64,000 nt of DNA, taken from Pseudeuparius sepicola. Lineage: Eukaryota; Arthropoda; Insecta; Coleoptera; Anthribidae. Each line of letters starts with the position of its first letter. The stretch's first letter is position 1. Positions 61,498 through 64,000 of this stretch are shown here, piece after piece. Made by a program: the position numbers and the translations under genes. The notes beneath the pieces are model-generated. The model was not told where the DNA came from and made no database searches. It worked only from the letters and a program-made list of their open reading frames with translations. The DNA lies in the NCBI GenBank assembly GCA_963920635.1, contig OY987302.1, forward strand, positions 25,581,278 to 25,645,277. The letters run 5' to 3'.

Positions 61498-62255
61498 ACA
61501 TGGACCACTTTGAGTTCCCCCACAACCTTTTTGGTAAAAAAAAAACCAATAATTTTCTTAATAACTTTTCTATAAAAGACAAGAGCCTGCTTCTTGGTTA
61601 CTGCACAAACGATTAGCGGCCCATAGTTAACAAATAAATAAAATATCACCACTTGTCTTGAGTAGAGGTTTAACGTCACGGAAAAAAAAAACAGGAAAAA
61701 TTGGAAAATTTCAGATAAAATTCGAATAAACAAAATAAAAAAAGAAAGTTGAAAAAACACTCAAATTATATTTTTTATATACCTACGTATTTTGCTCGAA
61801 AAACCTCAAGGAGTATAAAAATAACATATTTTGATAGTAATGCTTTATTTAAAACAAATTAAATAAACAAAACACTTATTGATCAACAATAAAAAACTAA
61901 AAACATAAATTCTTTTTAACTTTTTATTATATATTATATAAATTATTTTATTTAAAAATATTTATTTTATTTCTTTTTTATTATGTATTATTAAAAAAAT
62001 TGTTTTTTCCGTTTTTTTCCAAATTTTCCGGGAAAAAAAAACGGTTTTTTCCCGAAGATCAATTTTTCCGTAAATTTTAAACCTCTAGTATTGAGTAATA
62101 TTTTTCCTCATATTAGGTTACTTAAATTTTCGATTCATATCAATTTAAACTGTTCGACCTAGAAAATTTGTGACCGTGCGCCCCCCATTTGACAAAATGT
62201 ACCTACATCCCTGAGAAGTTATCTGACTCCCCCAAACTGTCAATTGGTGTCCATC
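61498..62255. other. Very AT-rich stretch with hairpin-like T/A runs
   Basis: Poly-A/T tracts and short inverted repeats (for example TTTTTTCCGTTTTTTTCC with GGGAAAAAAAAACGG near 62010-62045). The 90-codon minus ORF at 61488 is low-complexity and unlikely to be a gene. Confidence 0.45.
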
Positions 62256-62259
62256 TTAA

Positions 62260-63737
62260 CCCATTAGCGCCTTGCGTTACCATATGGCAACGTCCAACAG
62301 GTGATCTTTTCGACGCGTCCTAACTTGTCAGCGATTTTATTTCGTTTATGGTAGGAATCTTATTACTGACGCATTACTGTTTGGAATACATTCGTACTGG
62401 CAAATTCAGTTTACATTTGATTGTTAGAGTGTGAGCAGTGCTAGAATATACCATTCAAATAAATCATCGAAAAAAATGGAGCCTCGGTTTGATAAGTATG
62501 TTTATTTTTATGTGTCACATATTTTTGTTACTTTGGATTTATATTTATGTATAGAATGCGTTAGAGTATTCATTGACAAAATATAAAGACATTTTACTAA
62601 AAACTAGCTGACTTACATATTCGTAAACATGACTGTTGCCATATGGCAACGCTAGGCGCTTACATTCAGTAAATATTTATTTTTCAATTCCAGGAGAGGA
62701 TTCTCAGTTTCTCAAGCACTAGATATAATTTACAATGATGAAACTTAGACCAATGATTGAAATGCTAAAAGATCGATGTATCCACAATTTTGTTCCAGAA
62801 TTGAACCTATCATACGATGAAAGTATGGTAAAGTATTATGGGAAGCACAGTTGCAAACAGTTTATTCGGGGCAAGCCAATCAGGTTTGGCTACAAAATCT
62901 GGAGCCTATAGGCTCCAGATTTAGTGTTTATAAACACTAAAGATGGCTACCTAATAAACTTTGATTTTTATCAGGGAAAGAGTCCTAAAATGAATTCGGA
63001 CTATGATGTTCTATTTGGTAAAGCCGCTAGCCCACTTCTGATAATGTTAGATGAACTTCCGCTAGGAAAAAGACAGTTGGGGTATACTTTCTATATGGAT
63101 AATTTTTTTTCTAATCCAGCACTATTTTCTTTTTTGCAATTTCGCGGCTATTCCGCCATTGGGACAATTCGAGAAAATAGAAGTCCAACACAGTGCACCC
63201 TAACTAACAACTTGCGTATCAAGTTCGTCCTAAAGGTGCTGGAAGACATGCATGATCAATAGAGTCCTCAAATAATAGCCGTATTTCAGATAATATTAGA
63301 TTTGATAGAATTGACCACTTTGTTCAGCATACAGAAGGCCATAAAAAAAGAAGGTGCGCGCGCAGTACATGCAAGTCCATAATTAGAACAATGTGCTGGA
63401 AGTGTAATGTAGCCTTGTGTATTGACTATTTCCAGCCATTCCATTGTCGATAGCATAATCTGCTATTGCATATTATTGAAAATAATATATACTTGACGAT
63501 ATTACACTGTTTCATTGCTTTCCAAATAACTGCCAAAACCTTTTTGATTTCTTATAAAATTAGACACTTTGACTTCACAAGTTCCTAGCGTTACCATATG
63601 GCAACAGCCTATATTTCAAAAAGTACTACTCAGATATTTTTGGAATAAAATATTTTTGTTTCAGGGAGTCATTTTTTACAGTTATTTAAGAAAAAATATC
63701 GAAATTTGAAAATATACATAATTCAGGCGTTAATGGG
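62260..63737 (+). mobile_element. piggyBac element, internally deleted, TTAA flanks
   Basis: 1478 bp. The left end CCCATTAGCGCCTTGCG and right end ...AGGCGTTAATGGG are inverted partners, with TTAA at 62256-62259 and 63738-63741. It contains a transposase gene with a small intron but without its full catalytic domain. A 16-bp palindrome GTTRCCATATGGCAAC occurs three times (62276, 62635, 63590), including next to both ends. Confidence 0.92.
62476..63449 (+). pseudogene. piggyBac transposase, deletion derivative
   Basis: Exon 1 MEPRFDK (62476-62495), intron GTATGT...TTCCAG, then [17 protein letters not shown] and stop. Next, after a deletion, a segment with [38 protein letters not shown] (first catalytic Asp region) and [10 protein letters not shown] (stop). 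The longest open part (62924-63262) reads NTKDGYLINFDFYQGKSPKM, FGKAASPLLIMLDELPLGKR and FYMDNFFSNPALFSFLQFRG (second catalytic Asp). After another frame break comes the cysteine-rich C-terminus CARSTCK ... CWKCNVALCIDYFQPFH to 63445. The third Asp region is absent. The ORF is thus non-functional, yet it keeps the end-binding C-terminal domain and both ends, typical of elements mobilised in trans. Confidence 0.88.
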
Positions 63738-63741
63738 TTAA

Positions 63742-64000
63742 AATAAGTAGCAATTCAAGATGCCACTTTGTAAAATCATAATGGTTGCACGACTCTTGTT
63801 GTACAAACTACTATTCCTTTACCAGAAAGTAACTAATATGCTGAACATCAGAAAACGTCAAAGTAGGCCGATTTAGAATAACAAATATTTCTTACATAAA
63901 AAATACATGAAAAATAACAGTACAAAATCTTACTTGTAAGGTGATGATATTTGTGAACTCCGTTTCCGTTTTTGGCAAATATGGAGGTGAAGACACATAC
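63742..64000. other. Right edge, nothing certain
   Basis: After the piggyBac element the sequence is AT-rich. The last ~70 bases on the minus strand are open (SSPPYLPKTETEFTNII, ending before a GTAAGA donor-like site at ~63935) and could be the 3' part of an exon that continues beyond the window. No family assigned. Confidence 0.2.

Noticed and set aside
61488..61760. 90-codon minus-strand frame
   Set aside because: Almost entirely Phe/Ile/Lys from A/T runs; typical of non-coding AT-rich DNA.
63930..64000. Candidate exon at the right edge (minus strand)
   Set aside because: Only about 22 codons are visible and no family is recognisable; kept as a note, not a gene call.

Overview
This is eukaryotic DNA, almost certainly from an insect. 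It is AT-rich, genes are split by short GT-AG introns, and nearly everything else is transposable-element (TE) debris of kinds typical of insect genomes: R4/Dong, Jockey/CR1, Penelope-like, BEL/Pao, Gypsy, hAT, piggyBac, pogo/Tc1, a Crypton-like tyrosine recombinase, a tRNA-type SINE and many inverted-repeat MITEs. A beetle or another insect with a TE-rich genome is plausible, but the sequence alone does not fix the order. Two ordinary host genes are visible, both on the minus strand: a complete two-exon gene for a 93-aa UPF0390/Leydig-cell-tumour-10-kDa-type basic protein (26757-27103), and the last three coding exons of the ubiquitin-activating enzyme E1 (UBA1, 48551-49749).

Layout. 0.46-6.39 kb: a fold-back element whose interior is two head-to-head arrays of a 326-bp satellite. 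6.45-15.13 kb: three same-orientation copies of one R4/Dong-type retrotransposon, the first full-length with an intact 1239-codon ORF, each set in a (TTA)n microsatellite. 15.1-17.6 kb: fragments of Penelope-like, hAT and THAP-domain genes. 17.99-19.45 kb: a non-autonomous hAT element. 19.7-24 kb: a Gypsy RT relic, a SINE piece, and a Jockey/CR1 RT split by a pogo-type element. 24-26.7 kb: stacked palindromic MITEs next to the UPF0390 gene. 27.54-38.77 kb: a very long TIR element with TATA flanks that carries a THAP-domain exon pair and a nest of elements (TIR element > hAT > hAT > CAGGGTG element). 39-47.9 kb: a second pogo-type deletion derivative, a 330-bp repeat triplet, two opposed Jockey relics broken by a MITE and a SINE, and an RNase-H-type LINE tail inserted in a MITE. 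48.2-49.75 kb: UBA1 3' end. 49.75-64 kb: probably UBA1 intron or upstream DNA filled with a SINE, MITEs, a BEL/Pao integrase, a Crypton-like recombinase relic and a piggyBac deletion derivative.

Functionally the two host genes are independent housekeeping genes (ribosome/nucleolus-type small basic protein; ubiquitin activation). The rest is TE biology. The recurring themes are (a) fold-back elements with CAGGGTG termini flanked by TATA, (b) retroelements ending in or targeting TTA/TAA repeats, and (c) deletion derivatives that keep terminal DNA plus the transposase DNA-binding domain. Many insertions have readable target-site duplications, so relative insertion order can be reconstructed. I see no rRNA, tRNA gene, CRISPR or prokaryotic operon. 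All assignments come from reading the sequence and remembered family motifs; no database search was run.
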